Assembly (NCBI GenBank): GCA_016290775.1
Contig: JAEEVF010000002.1
Coordinates: 186,001-250,000 of the forward strand
DNA length: 64,000 nucleotides
Direction of reading: 5' to 3'
Origin: Acetatifactor sp.
GTDB lineage: Bacteria > Bacillota > Clostridia > Lachnospirales > Lachnospiraceae
Shown here in pieces: positions 1 to 8,231 of this stretch. Position numbers and translations under genes: made by a program. The notes under the pieces are model-generated. The model was not told the DNA's origin and did no database searches. It saw only the letters and a list, made by a program, of their open reading frames with translations. Within the stretch, counting starts at the first letter, position 1, and each line of letters opens with the position of its first letter.

Positions 1-984
1 GACAGGATCATCCACAACTGGCTTTCTTTGATCGGATATGACAAGATGTATGACTTGGTACGCGCAAAGATCCCGACGTTGGATGCATATGACGGCGTCA
101 GCGCGTTGATCGGGAAGATGGACGAAGCAGCGCAGGAATTTGGCTTTGACGGTCTCCCGGATGAAGCCAATTTGATCATTGCAGGCATTATGGTCTCGAT
201 CAAGGAATATAAAGAGGATCAGAAGAAATATAAGGACATTGTGGAGCTTTCCAATGCAAGGGGACGCCTTCGGGAGTTTTATGACAAGGTGAATTCCCTG
301 CTTCGGGATGAAATGTCGAAAAACATGCGCTGGACCATCAGCATCTTACAGCAGAAAACCATGGAGGAGACCTTTGACTATGCCTATAACATCAAGGCGC
401 CCTATTGCTACACGGCAGACATAGAACTGGTCAAGGAGGGCGGTGATTTTTCCAGCTTTACCGGAACCTATGTCGGGGACTTCAGTCTGGGGCTTGTAGC
501 GGACCTGAGCGACTACGATAAGATCTTTTGCCAGCGCGTGGCGGACCAATATACCGAGAACTCGAAAAAAGGGCAGCTGAACCACACATACAACGCCATC
601 TCAACAACCATCAACCAGCCGTCGGAAAGCGAATGCTATGTCAAGGGCGAGGGCGTTTCCGTAACGCTTTCCATGCCCTACGGGACCAACCGAATGAAGT
701 TCGAGCTTCCGCTGGATGCCACAAAGATGGAGTCGAAAAGCAAGGTTCTCATCGATAAGTCCTATACCTACGGATATTCCGGGAAGGATATGACCGAGAC
801 GATCACGCACACCAGGATCGAGGATTCCGAAACGGGGACGTCGCATCTATGGATCCATAGGGTGGTAACGGTCAAGGAATATTCGCAGAGCTTCGACGAG
901 GAGCAGGAAGGAACCGTCGGGGACATGGACGTGAGGCCGTACTTAAAAATGAATCTGGTGATCGATACAAGGATCGATGAATAA
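1..984 (+). CDS. Hypothetical protein, 5'-truncated by the window edge
   Basis: The reading frame is open from base 1, so the true start lies upstream. The first Leu codon at 28 is TTG with no ribosome site in front of it. The visible part (about 328 residues) has an acidic, helical first third, rich in Lys/Glu, with no membrane segment. The rest is probably beta-rich, with many Thr/Tyr/Ser residues. I do not recognise a family. The stop sits 22 bases before the start of the lipoprotein at 1007, so the two may be co-transcribed and act at the envelope. Function unknown. Confidence 0.7.
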   Translation, partial: DRIIHNWLSLIGYDKMYDLVRAKIPTLDAYDGVSALIGKMDEAAQEFGFDGLPDEANLIIAGIMVSIKEYKEDQKKYKDIVELSNARGRLREFYDKVNSLLRDEMSKNMRWTISILQQKTMEETFDYAYNIKAPYCYTADIELVKEGGDFSSFTGTYVGDFSLGLVADLSDYDKIFCQRVADQYTENSKKGQLNHTYNAISTTINQPSESECYVKGEGVSVTLSMPYGTNRMKFELPLDATKMESKSKVLIDKSYTYGYSGKDMTETITHTRIEDSETGTSHLWIHRVVTVKEYSQSFDEEQEGTVGDMDVRPYLKMNLVIDTRIDE

Positions 985-1006
985 TATGAAACGAAGGAGA
1001 AAAAAC

Positions 1007-1744
1007 ATGAAGAAGAGATTAGGTATCGTGTTGGCACTTTTGATCGCGCTGTCGCTTGTGGCATGCGGAAAGGACACCAGCGAGAGCTCTAAGGAATCTC
1101 AGGCAAGGTCTGACGCGCCGCTTGAGAGAGAGGACAACTCTTCGAAAACGAAGGAATCCTCGGAGGCAAAGACGGAGGCAGAAAATCAGAGCGAGGCGCA
1201 GGCAAGTACGGAAGGCACCGGATTCTCATCCATGACGGACATCCAGAGCGCCACGGACGTTGTGTGGGGCAAGCAGGATGACGCGACCCGCGCGGAGATC
1301 ATTGCTGCTGCACAGGCGGAAGGCATGGACGTATCCTTTGGAAACGACGGCAGCATGACCATCGTGGATACGGACGGCACGGTTCTTGTACAGAATTCCG
1401 ACGGAAGCTGGACGAGCAAGGAGCAGGACGGTTCCACCACCCAGCTGGGCGGCAACTGGCCCGACAATGAATTTACCAAGCTCATCCCCAAGCCCGAGTT
1501 CTCGCTGGCGGGAGCATCTACCGAAGAATATGAGTTCACCGCCGCTTTCCAGGGCGTTACCGTCGATCAGGTCAAGGAATATGCTGAAAAGGTAAAGGCT
1601 GCAGGCTTCACGGAAGATCCCGAGGAGCAAGATCAAGTCATCTACGGCATCACCGTTTATACCTACAGCGCGTACAATAAAGACGGATACCAGGTGGAGG
1701 TCAGTTTCACCAACGGCACCTGCGGCGTAACGGTTAGCAAGTAA
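1007..1744 (+). CDS. Putative lipoprotein
   Basis: A 245-residue secreted protein. The start at 1007 is chosen because GAAGGAG lies about 8 bases upstream; the in-frame ATG at 977 has no ribosome site and would overlap the previous gene. The N-terminus is a type II signal peptide: MKKR, a hydrophobic core, and lipobox LVAC, so it should be lipidated at that Cys and held on the outer face of the membrane. A Ser/Glu/Lys-rich linker of about 60 residues follows. The C-terminal half (roughly 60-245) is a compact acidic domain with repeated Gly-Asp-Gly/Asn-Asp-Gly turns. No catalytic motif is visible and the family is not recognised. Confidence 0.8.
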   Translation: MKKRLGIVLALLIALSLVACGKDTSESSKESQARSDAPLEREDNSSKTKESSEAKTEAENQSEAQASTEGTGFSSMTDIQSATDVVWGKQDDATRAEIIAAAQAEGMDVSFGNDGSMTIVDTDGTVLVQNSDGSWTSKEQDGSTTQLGGNWPDNEFTKLIPKPEFSLAGASTEEYEFTAAFQGVTVDQVKEYAEKVKAAGFTEDPEEQDQVIYGITVYTYSAYNKDGYQVEVSFTNGTCGVTVSK

Positions 1745-1857
1745 CACAAACACAGCCCAGACTTGTCGATTCGAAATTTGAAGGAGCAAGGATTTCTTTT
1801 GTAGCATCACGGAAGGGCTGACGGCAAAATAAGGATTCATCGAAATGAGGGATCATC

Positions 1858-3147
1858 ATGAGAAAGATTAGGGTGATCATTTTAGTTCTCATATTGGCTG
1901 TGTTCGCCACGAGTTGTCTGGGGAAGTCATGCGTTGCTTCGCCGGTTTCGTCGGCTCCCAAGAAATATGAAAAGCATTACGGGCTGGAGGAAGAAAAGTG
2001 GAATGGCCTTCCCAATATCTATGTTCGGGGGAATTACAGGGAAAAAAGCAACATAGTGCCGATCACCACGGAAAAAGCGACTGATGAGTACGCTTGCTAC
2101 AATCCCTTGCCGAGATATGTAAGCGAAGGAGACGGCGGCGCAATCATCCAGCTCAATAATTCCGTATATCGATTAACGAACGGGGAACCGGAGCTCCTTT
2201 TTAAGGCAGATCCATACATTTTGTCTTTGGTGTGTGCCACGAAGGATTATGTCGTTTATTTGTGTGATAGCGGAAGCAAAGACCCTGATTATGGGCATTA
2301 CCAAAACAGCATTTGGAGATATGATCTGGGCACGAAAACCACGACGCAGATATTTGACAGGGATTTCTACCTACCCAGTAGCTTTGGCCTACAAATCGTC
2401 GATGAATATTTAATGATTTACTGCGATGATACCTTGTACATAGCAAATCTGAAGGAGGATCAGGAGATCGTCTTCAAGGATTATAGCCTTTTGGAGGTGG
2501 ATGACGTTCAGAGCAAGCTTCCGGAAGGGTTTGAGGTGAGTGAAATCACGACATGGGATTATGACGATGAGCACCACATCGTCAAAGAAATGACCAAGGA
2601 TGGGAATCCGACCATCCTCTCGGAAAACGCATACGAAGGGCCGGACAGAGAAGAATCGCTCCCGATGGATAACAGATATCGCCTGGTCAAGAATTGCTCC
2701 TATTATGACGGGAATTATTACGTGACCTATACGGAGCCTCAACATGTGCAGTATTCAAGAGTTTCAGCGGTTTACGGAACGTCGGAGAGGGTCAACACGG
2801 ATCAGTGGAACAAGGATTATATTGAGATCATAAGAGGCCCGGAATATTCGAAGGCGGAACCTTATTATAATGAGTTTCACGTCAGGATCATTGGCTTTCT
2901 GCCTGAAACCAATGAGGTCATCCAGTATCAGTTTAATGACAAGTCATTGGTCATAAAGGATCTGGACGACAACACGGTTACCACGATCGAGAAGATCCTC
3001 CAAAAGTCAAAGACGATTCAATTCGAATGGATTGACACGAGACTTTATTGGTTTTATCTTGACGAAATGGAGGACTTCAACACCGAGACAGACAGATACG
3101 GCGGATGCTACGATTTTGGAGAACCAGCCAATGCAGACGAAAGCTAA
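1858..3147 (+). CDS. Putative lipoprotein, possibly beta-propeller
   Basis: A 429-residue exported protein. It begins with MRKIRVIILVLILAVFATSC, a type II signal peptide with a Cys at position 20, so it is probably lipid-anchored. The mature part is rich in Tyr, Asp and Ile. It shows recurring strand patterns such as YRLTNGEPELLF and SIWRYDLGTKTTTQIF, each a short beta hairpin followed by a turn, which is what propeller proteins of the DUF5050 kind look like. That fold is inference only. It follows the 1007 lipoprotein by 113 bases on the same strand and ends just before a large REP-like palindrome. The ribosome site is weak (GAGGGATC). Confidence 0.75.
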   Translation: MRKIRVIILVLILAVFATSCLGKSCVASPVSSAPKKYEKHYGLEEEKWNGLPNIYVRGNYREKSNIVPITTEKATDEYACYNPLPRYVSEGDGGAIIQLNNSVYRLTNGEPELLFKADPYILSLVCATKDYVVYLCDSGSKDPDYGHYQNSIWRYDLGTKTTTQIFDRDFYLPSSFGLQIVDEYLMIYCDDTLYIANLKEDQEIVFKDYSLLEVDDVQSKLPEGFEVSEITTWDYDDEHHIVKEMTKDGNPTILSENAYEGPDREESLPMDNRYRLVKNCSYYDGNYYVTYTEPQHVQYSRVSAVYGTSERVNTDQWNKDYIEIIRGPEYSKAEPYYNEFHVRIIGFLPETNEVIQYQFNDKSLVIKDLDDNTVTTIEKILQKSKTIQFEWIDTRLYWFYLDEMEDFNTETDRYGGCYDFGEPANADES

Positions 3148-3157
3148 GCTTTTTCGT

Positions 3158-3290
3158 GTGCCAGTGGGGACGGTTCTTTTTGACTCGTGCCAATGGGGAC
3201 GGTTCTTTTTGGCACATTTTGTCTTCAAGGACAAAACGTGCCAAAAAGAACCGTCCCCATTGGCACGAAAAGAACCGTCCCCACTGGCAC
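3158..3290. repeat. REP-like compound palindrome (four copies of one 24-29 bp unit)
   Basis: Two direct copies of a unit with core GGGGACGGTTCTTTTT (3158-3186 and 3187-3215) are followed by a spacer and then two copies in reverse orientation (3238-3266 and 3267-3290). The spacer itself folds (TTTTGTC...GACAAAA). Units begin with GTGCCA and end with TGGCAC, so each is flanked by its own short inverted ends. The whole can form a long cruciform or RNA hairpin. Copies of the same unit occur at 5149, 13947 and, as a core only, 5935. This resembles REP/REPIN elements mobilised by IS200-like (RAYT) transposases; no such transposase lies in this window. Confidence 0.85.
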
Positions 3291-3351
3291 ATTTTGGTTG
3301 GAGATGATATAATCATAAGAGGACTATGTTGAAGATTTCGGAGGATGAAAC

Positions 3352-4344
3352 ATGGGAAATCAAACGGAATACAATGATCCGAGCAAAATAGACAATCCGG
3401 ACGTCTTGGCGCTAACGCTCCGTACGGCGGTGAATCACAAGTATGACGGACCGAACGTTCACAATCCAAATGTTTTGCCCGGGAAGTGCGTGTTGGTTCT
3501 TTTGCTTCCCAGGATCCTTGACGTGCTGTGCTTTTGGGGCGCCGCAGGTATATTCTTTTGGAATCAGGAAAACGGGAATTACAAGTATTTTGCCAAGAGG
3601 ATCCTAAATCCGGGTTCGACGACCAATTTCTGGCATACGTTTCTGGAGTTAAAGACGATCCTTGCGACGGTTGCTTTTGCGGTGATCGTGGCGTTGGTAT
3701 TCTTGCTACGGGTCGCTTATCTCAAGGCAAAGCGCGTAAAGGAAAAAGAGACGATCCCCACGACAATGCAAAGCTTTCCCAACATCCACGTGCATCAAGG
3801 TGGCTTGTTCTTTTCAACCCTCTTTTTTGCGCTGCTCCTTTTCGCAGTGCATTTCGTTGTGTCGCTTATCCTGAGAAAGCATTGGGATGACATGCCGCTT
3901 GCCGTTGATCTTGGCATCACGGCGGGAATCCTTGCCTTGACGAATCTGTTTGCATGTATCAAGGTGGAATCGAACGTCATTCGCTGCCATAACTGTCACG
4001 TGATCTCGAGCATGATCAACCAGGAGTTCAAGGTGCTTGAGTCTTTTTTGGGGGATGCAACCGTAAAAAGGCCGGAGAGCACATATAAGAAAACGGAGAA
4101 GATCTATCATGGAGAGCGCATTCAGAGATCGACCACGACGAATTTCACCTTTGGCGAGTACCGCACCTACGCAAACGTACAGCATGACCGCGTCAGTGCG
4201 TCGTGTCGTTGCCCCTACTGTCTTGTGGTCTGTGATGAGGTATTCGTGGACGTGAATGATGATCTTTCGAACAAGAAGCTAAAGGACGTGCAGGCCTTTA
4301 CGGAAACGCAATGGCGCGAAAACAAGCATGGCACTTTCTTCTAA
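3352..4344 (+). CDS. Four-helix membrane protein with a Cys-rich cytoplasmic tail
   Basis: A 330-residue protein with GGAGG ten bases before the ATG. The N-terminus is polar. Hydrophobic segments lie at about 45-65, 100-120, 152-172 and 186-205. After the last helix come two Cys pairs, RCHNCH and CRCPYC, about 75 residues apart, which could form one zinc site. The tail between them is charged. No family was recognised. It stands alone between a REP-like palindrome and the L,D-transpeptidase gene. A membrane-bound zinc-ribbon protein of unknown role is the most that can be said. Confidence 0.75.
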   Translation: MGNQTEYNDPSKIDNPDVLALTLRTAVNHKYDGPNVHNPNVLPGKCVLVLLLPRILDVLCFWGAAGIFFWNQENGNYKYFAKRILNPGSTTNFWHTFLELKTILATVAFAVIVALVFLLRVAYLKAKRVKEKETIPTTMQSFPNIHVHQGGLFFSTLFFALLLFAVHFVVSLILRKHWDDMPLAVDLGITAGILALTNLFACIKVESNVIRCHNCHVISSMINQEFKVLESFLGDATVKRPESTYKKTEKIYHGERIQRSTTTNFTFGEYRTYANVQHDRVSASCRCPYCLVVCDEVFVDVNDDLSNKKLKDVQAFTETQWRENKHGTFF

Positions 4345-4406
4345 GGCAGGCCTTTGCTGAGACACGTAGCGCAGTATATTCGATCGAATTTTAGGGGGTC
4401 CCCCAT

Positions 4407-5147
4407 ATGAAACAACTTCTCTCCGTGATCATGATGATCCTGACGCTTGCAACCTCCCTTGCGGGGAGCACAAACAATGCGCAGGGGCAGACCACGGCGT
4501 ACCCCGATTCGCCTAAGTGGGTGGCGCAGCTCGGGAAAGAAAAGGATGCCACGCAGCTCTTTGTGGTTGCGGCCGTTGGCCAGACGACGGCATATATTTC
4601 CATGCATGAAAAGGACAAGAACGGCAAGTGGAAGGAGATCATGACGACGCCTGGGTATATTGGTAAGAAGGGTCTCGGAAAGACGAAGGAGGGTGACTCC
4701 AAGACGCCTCAGGGAACCTTTCATTTCAACGCTGCCTTCGGCATCGCGGCGGACCCTGGCTGCGCCATTCCCTATCATAAGGTCACGAAGGATGATTATT
4801 GGTCGGGCGATCCGCGCGAGGGCTATGCTTACAATCAACTCGTGAGCATCAAGGATTATCCTGGCCTTGACGTGAAGAACAAAAACACCGAGCATATCAT
4901 CGACATTGAGACGGAATATCAATATTGCCTCAACATCAGCTATAACGAGGAATGCGTGCCTGGCGTCGGCGGTGCGATCTTCCTGCACTGCTTTGGAAAG
5001 ATCAAGCCCTTTACCGGCGGGTGCGTTGCCATCCCCGAGGACTGCATGATCGAAGTGATGCGCCATGTAAAGCCAGAGTGCGTCGTCGTCATCGATTCCC
5101 TAAAGACCCTCAGCCCCGAGACCTGGAAACGCCTTGGGCTGGAGTAA
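4407..5147 (+). CDS. Secreted L,D-transpeptidase (YkuD-like)
   Basis: A 246-residue protein with an N-terminal signal peptide (MKQLLSVIMMILTLATSLAG). The second half carries the signature of YkuD/ErfK L,D-transpeptidases: His194 in FLHCFG and Cys206 in TGGCVAIP, the likely catalytic nucleophile. The typical family spelling is SHGC; here the residues are TGGC, as in the wider murein-L,D-transpeptidase branch. The segment KTPQGTFHF is another family hallmark. Expected role is peptidoglycan cross-linking or attachment outside the membrane. AGGGGG lies about 11 bases before the ATG. The stop is immediately followed by a REP-like unit at 5149. Confidence 0.88.
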   Translation: MKQLLSVIMMILTLATSLAGSTNNAQGQTTAYPDSPKWVAQLGKEKDATQLFVVAAVGQTTAYISMHEKDKNGKWKEIMTTPGYIGKKGLGKTKEGDSKTPQGTFHFNAAFGIAADPGCAIPYHKVTKDDYWSGDPREGYAYNQLVSIKDYPGLDVKNKNTEHIIDIETEYQYCLNISYNEECVPGVGGAIFLHCFGKIKPFTGGCVAIPEDCMIEVMRHVKPECVVVIDSLKTLSPETWKRLGLE

Positions 5148-5148
5148 C

Positions 5149-5177
5149 GTGCCAAAAAGAACCGTCCCCAGTGGCAC
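5149..5177. repeat. Single REP-like unit
   Basis: One reverse-orientation copy of the unit described at 3158-3290 (core AAAAAGAACCGTCCCC, ends GTGCCA/GGCAC). It begins one base after the stop codon of the L,D-transpeptidase gene. Only a short stem forms from the ends. Confidence 0.8.
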
Positions 5178-5247
5178 ACGCCCACAGTTGTTTTGACATG
5201 TTGTACGCGGTTTGATATACTGAAAATATAGAATTCTCGAGAGGGGT

Positions 5248-5928
5248 ATGCCTATGAGCGTGCAGGAGTTTATCATCAGGCTGTTCATTATCATCGTCAT
5301 CGGCGTGATCATCGGAATTGAAAGACAGATCGGGGGCCACCATATTGAGATCAAGACAACGTTTCTGATCGCCATCGGAACCTTTGCCTTTTGTATGATC
5401 GAGATCTTGCTGGGATACCCGGACATCCGAATGTCCGCGAACATCGTTACGGGCATCGGATTTTTGTGCAGCGGCGTGATCTTCAAAAACGGACTGACCG
5501 TGAACGGTCTGAACACCAGCGCGACATTGTGGTCCACGTCTGGCATCAGCATCCTTGTGGCGTATGGATATTTTAAGTACGCGTTCATTATCACGGCCTT
5601 CATGGTAATGCTCAATCTCGTCCTGAACATCACGGCCAAGAAGATCAAACCGATCAGTTTTCTTGTGGACAATACCAGTAACGCCTATCAGATCAACATC
5701 GTATGCCTGAAGGAAGAGGTGAATGCGATCAAGGAGAAGATCTACGAGCGCGTGACGGGTGATAAGAACATCATCAATTCCATTGCAGTGAACAGCATCA
5801 CCCCTGACAAATTCAGGGTATGCGTGAAGGTCGGTACGGCAGAGGATGACGATTACTTCGTCAAGCTGACCAATGAAATTTTCCTGATGAACGTCCTGTC
5901 AGTATCCTATGAAAAAGTAGAGCAATAA
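5248..5928 (+). CDS. MgtC/SapB family membrane protein
   Basis: A 226-residue protein. Residues 1-130 match the MgtC/SapB domain: an opening helix with GVIIGIERQ, then NIVTGIGFLCSGVIF and TSATLWSTSGI, the conserved membrane core. Four to five hydrophobic helices are visible. The C-terminal 80 residues form a small ACT-like cytoplasmic domain, as in many family members. Relatives are linked to growth at low magnesium, to intracellular survival and to control of ATP synthase; which applies here is unknown. GAGAGGGG precedes the ATG. A palindrome with a T-run directly follows the stop. Confidence 0.88.
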   Translation: MPMSVQEFIIRLFIIIVIGVIIGIERQIGGHHIEIKTTFLIAIGTFAFCMIEILLGYPDIRMSANIVTGIGFLCSGVIFKNGLTVNGLNTSATLWSTSGISILVAYGYFKYAFIITAFMVMLNLVLNITAKKIKPISFLVDNTSNAYQINIVCLKEEVNAIKEKIYERVTGDKNIINSIAVNSITPDKFRVCVKVGTAEDDDYFVKLTNEIFLMNVLSVSYEKVEQ

Positions 5929-5934
5929 TGAGTC

Positions 5935-5970
5935 AAAAAGAACCGTCCATGGCTTGGACGGTTCTTTTTT
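5935..5970 (+). terminator. Rho-independent terminator built from the REP-like core
   Basis: AAAAAGAACCGTCC, a 7-base loop and GGACGGTTCTTTTTT form a 14-bp stem with a T-run. It lies just after the MgtC-like gene and separates it from the fatty-acid operon. The stem sequence equals the core of the nearby REP-like units, so it may be a remodelled copy. Confidence 0.85.
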
Positions 5971-5983
5971 ATACAAAAAATAT

Positions 5984-6043
5984 CTTGACAATCAAAACAA
6001 TTTATTGTAGGATTCTAGGTGTTGATAGTTTGACAATCAAAAT
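5984..6043 (+). promoter_or_regulatory. Fatty-acid operon promoter with two FabT-like operators
   Basis: The -35 box TTGACA (5985-5990), a 17-base spacer and TAGGAT (6008-6013) form a good sigma-A promoter 67 bases ahead of acpP. The sequence TTGACAATCAAAA occurs twice, at 5985-5997 (covering the -35 box) and 6030-6042 (just past the expected start of transcription). Both are imperfect palindromes of the TTTGA-N3-TCAAA kind used by the MarR-family regulator FabT of streptococci. The MarR gene at 13478 ends this same operon and is the obvious ligand. Binding is inferred, not shown. Confidence 0.75.
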
Positions 6044-6079
6044 ACTTGAGTTTCAAAGAAAACCGTGGAGGTAGTAAAA

Positions 6080-6313
6080 ATGTTAGAGAAAATCATTGAG
6101 ATCATTGAGGAGCAGCTGTCCGTAGAGGGGATGGAGATCACGGAGAATACGAGATTCAAAGAGGATCTTGCGGCAGATTCCCTGGATCTGTTTGAACTTG
6201 CAATGGCGATCGAGGAGGCATTTAACATAGAGATCCCTTCGGAGGATCTTGAGAAGGTGACGACGGTCGGTTCCGTCATTGCCTATCTGAAGGAAAAGGG
6301 AGCTGTTGCATAA
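6080..6313 (+). CDS. acpP: Acyl carrier protein
   Basis: A 77-residue acidic protein, the usual ACP length. The phosphopantetheine attachment site is Ser34 in LAADSLDLFEL. It carries growing acyl chains for the Fab enzymes encoded downstream. The start at 6080 is set by GGAGGT at 6067; an in-frame GTG at 6065 lies inside that ribosome site and is rejected. First gene of the fatty-acid operon, preceded by two operator-like sites. The next gene starts one base after the stop. Confidence 0.95.
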   Translation: MLEKIIEIIEEQLSVEGMEITENTRFKEDLAADSLDLFELAMAIEEAFNIEIPSEDLEKVTTVGSVIAYLKEKGAVA

Positions 6314-6314
6314 G

Positions 6315-7241
6315 ATGGAGACGCGTGTCACAAAGCTTTTGGGAATCAAGTACCCGATCATTCAGGGGGGAATGGCTTGGGTAGCTGAGCATCACTTGGC
6401 CGCCGCGGTTTCAAACGCCGGCGGTCTCGGGATTCTCGGTGCGGCGTCCATGCCATGGGAACTGGTCCGTGAGGAGATCCGAAAATGCAAGGAACTCACG
6501 GACCGCCCGTTTGGCGTGAACGTGATGCTCTTAAACCCCAACGCGGAGCAGGTCGCGAAGGTCATCGTGGAAGAGGGCGTCAAGGTGGTCACAACCGGCG
6601 CAGGAAATCCCGCGAAGTTCATGCCTCTTTGGAAAGAGGCGGGCGTGAAGGTGATCCCGGTCGTTGCCAGCGTTGGGATGGCGAAGCTCATGGAGCGGGC
6701 AGGAGCGGACGCCGTGGTCGCGGAAGGAATGGAGAGCGGCGGGCATATCGGTTCGACGACGACCTTCGCATTGGTCCCGCAGGTGCGGGATGCGGTGCAG
6801 ATCCCTGTCATTGCGGCAGGCGGGATCGCGGACGGAAGAGGTCTTGCGGCGGCCTTAATGCTTGGCGCGGACGCCGTGCAGATGGGCACGATCTTTGTCG
6901 CGTCTAAGGAGTCCATCGTTCATCAAAACTATAAGGACCGCATTCTTAAGGCTAAGGACGTGGATTCGACGGTGACCGGAACGACGACGGGGCATCCCGT
7001 ACGTTGCCTTCGCAACAAGATGACAAGGGAGTACCTAAAGCTTGAGCAGGAAGGCGCGGATTTCATGGAGCTTGAAAAGCTGACGCTTGGTTCCCTTCGG
7101 GCTGCCGTGATCGACGGCGACGTGAACGGCGGAACGCTGATGGCAGGCCAGATCGCAGGCCTGATCTCGCAGGAAAGTACCTGCAGGGAGATTGTTGTTG
7201 GCATCACCGAGCAGGCGGAAAGACTTCTGAAAATGGCCTAA
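6315..7241 (+). CDS. fabK: Enoyl-ACP reductase II (FMN-dependent)
   Basis: A 308-residue TIM-barrel flavoprotein of the nitronate monooxygenase/FabK family. Seen motifs: YPIIQGGMAW at the N-terminus, NVMLLNP, ESGGHIG, and PVIAAGGIADGRG in the FMN phosphate-binding region. It catalyses the last, NAD(P)H-dependent step of each elongation cycle, reducing enoyl-ACP. FabK replaces the triclosan-sensitive FabI in many Firmicutes, and no fabI is visible here. It starts at the ATG one base after acpP. Position inside a fab operon favours FabK over nitronate monooxygenase. Confidence 0.93.
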   Translation: METRVTKLLGIKYPIIQGGMAWVAEHHLAAAVSNAGGLGILGAASMPWELVREEIRKCKELTDRPFGVNVMLLNPNAEQVAKVIVEEGVKVVTTGAGNPAKFMPLWKEAGVKVIPVVASVGMAKLMERAGADAVVAEGMESGGHIGSTTTFALVPQVRDAVQIPVIAAGGIADGRGLAAALMLGADAVQMGTIFVASKESIVHQNYKDRILKAKDVDSTVTGTTTGHPVRCLRNKMTREYLKLEQEGADFMELEKLTLGSLRAAVIDGDVNGGTLMAGQIAGLISQESTCREIVVGITEQAERLLKMA

Positions 7242-7316
7242 GGCACCACCGAGCAGCCAGAGCAACTGCTGGGAAGGGCCTGAGCAGGCCCAGATTCAAA
7301 CGAAAAGAGAGTACAT
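7242..7316 (+). other. Intercistronic hairpin between fabK and fabD
   Basis: This 75-base gap is the longest in the fatty-acid operon. It holds GGGCCTG-AG-CAGGCCC at 7276-7291, a strong short hairpin with no T-run, plus a weaker CAGC/GCTG fold upstream. It could stabilise or process the mRNA, or partly uncouple fabD expression. The ribosome site of fabD (AAAAGAGAG) follows it. Confidence 0.5.
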
Positions 7317-8231
7317 ATGAGTAAGATTGCAGTGATCTTTCCCGGGCAGGGGAGTCAGTACCTCGGCATGGGATATGATTTCTTTGAGGAGTTTTCCGTC
7401 GCCCGTCAAACCTATGAGCTTGCGGGCACGGCGGCAGGGCTGAACGTGAAGGCCTTGTGCTTTACGGAAAATGAAAGACTAAATCAGACGGAATATACAC
7501 AGATCGCCATGCTTGCGACGGAGGTCGCAATGTACAGGACGGCGGCTTCCCTGGGACTTCGCGCGGATGTTTGTGCGGGCCTTAGCCTTGGAGAATATGC
7601 CGCGCTCGCGGCTTCAGAAGTCATGGCGCTTACGGATTGTTTTCAGATCATCAGAAAGCGCGGAATGATCATGCAGGAAGCCTATCCTTCTGGCGGTGGC
7701 ATGGTGGCGGTCTTAGGGCTCACCGGGGAGCAGGTAGAGACTGCCATCAGCGGGATCGCCGACGTGTGGATCGCGAACTACAACTGCCCCGGCCAGATTG
7801 TGATCAGCGGCAAGCTTTCGGGCCTTGAGGAGGCAAGCGCAGCCCTGACGAAAGCAGGAGCAAGGCGCTGCGTTCCGCTGAAGGTGAGCGGCCCCTTTCA
7901 CAGCCCGTTGCTGGACGTTGCAGGGCGAAAGCTCCGGGAGGAGCTTCGCGGCGTGAACCTGGAAAACCCTTGGATCCCGTACGTGACCAACGTGGACGCG
8001 TCTTACGTGACGGACTGCGCAAGGGTCAAGGACTTGCTTGCCCGCCAGATCTACAGCTCCGTTCGCTGGCAGCAGAGCATGGAGCGTCTCATCGCGGACG
8101 GCGTGGACACCTTTGTGGAGATCGGCCCGGGAAAGACGCTGACGAGTTTCCTGAAGAAAATCGATCCAAAGGTCAAATGTTCTTCCATCGAAACGGTGGA
8201 AGAAATGAAGCGTGTCTTGGAGGAATTTTAG
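7317..8231 (+). CDS. fabD: Malonyl-CoA:ACP transacylase
   Basis: A 304-residue acyltransferase, the standard FabD length. The N-terminus has the FPGQGSQ motif; the nucleophile is Ser90 in GLSLGEYAAL and the partner His195 lies in GPFHSPLL. It moves the malonyl group from CoA to ACP, supplying the extender for FabF and FabH. It is followed directly, with no spacing, by fabG (stop 8229-8231, next ATG 8232), indicating translational coupling. Confidence 0.95.
   Translation: MSKIAVIFPGQGSQYLGMGYDFFEEFSVARQTYELAGTAAGLNVKALCFTENERLNQTEYTQIAMLATEVAMYRTAASLGLRADVCAGLSLGEYAALAASEVMALTDCFQIIRKRGMIMQEAYPSGGGMVAVLGLTGEQVETAISGIADVWIANYNCPGQIVISGKLSGLEEASAALTKAGARRCVPLKVSGPFHSPLLDVAGRKLREELRGVNLENPWIPYVTNVDASYVTDCARVKDLLARQIYSSVRWQQSMERLIADGVDTFVEIGPGKTLTSFLKKIDPKVKCSSIETVEEMKRVLEEF

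Noticed and set aside
3158..3290. Possible CRISPR array or insertion-sequence ends
   Set aside because: Units face each other and have no regular spacers, no target duplication and no transposase gene; a REP-like element fits better.
4391..4402. GGGGGTCCCCC as a terminator or operator before the L,D-transpeptidase gene
   Set aside because: No T-run and it contains the ribosome site; chance palindrome cannot be excluded.
4341..5066. A 241-codon frame on the minus strand
   Set aside because: Antisense to the L,D-transpeptidase gene, whose catalytic motif and signal peptide are clear.
6065..6079. GTG at 6065 as the acpP start
   Set aside because: It overlaps the ribosome site GGAGGT that serves the ATG at 6080, and ACP length fits the later start.
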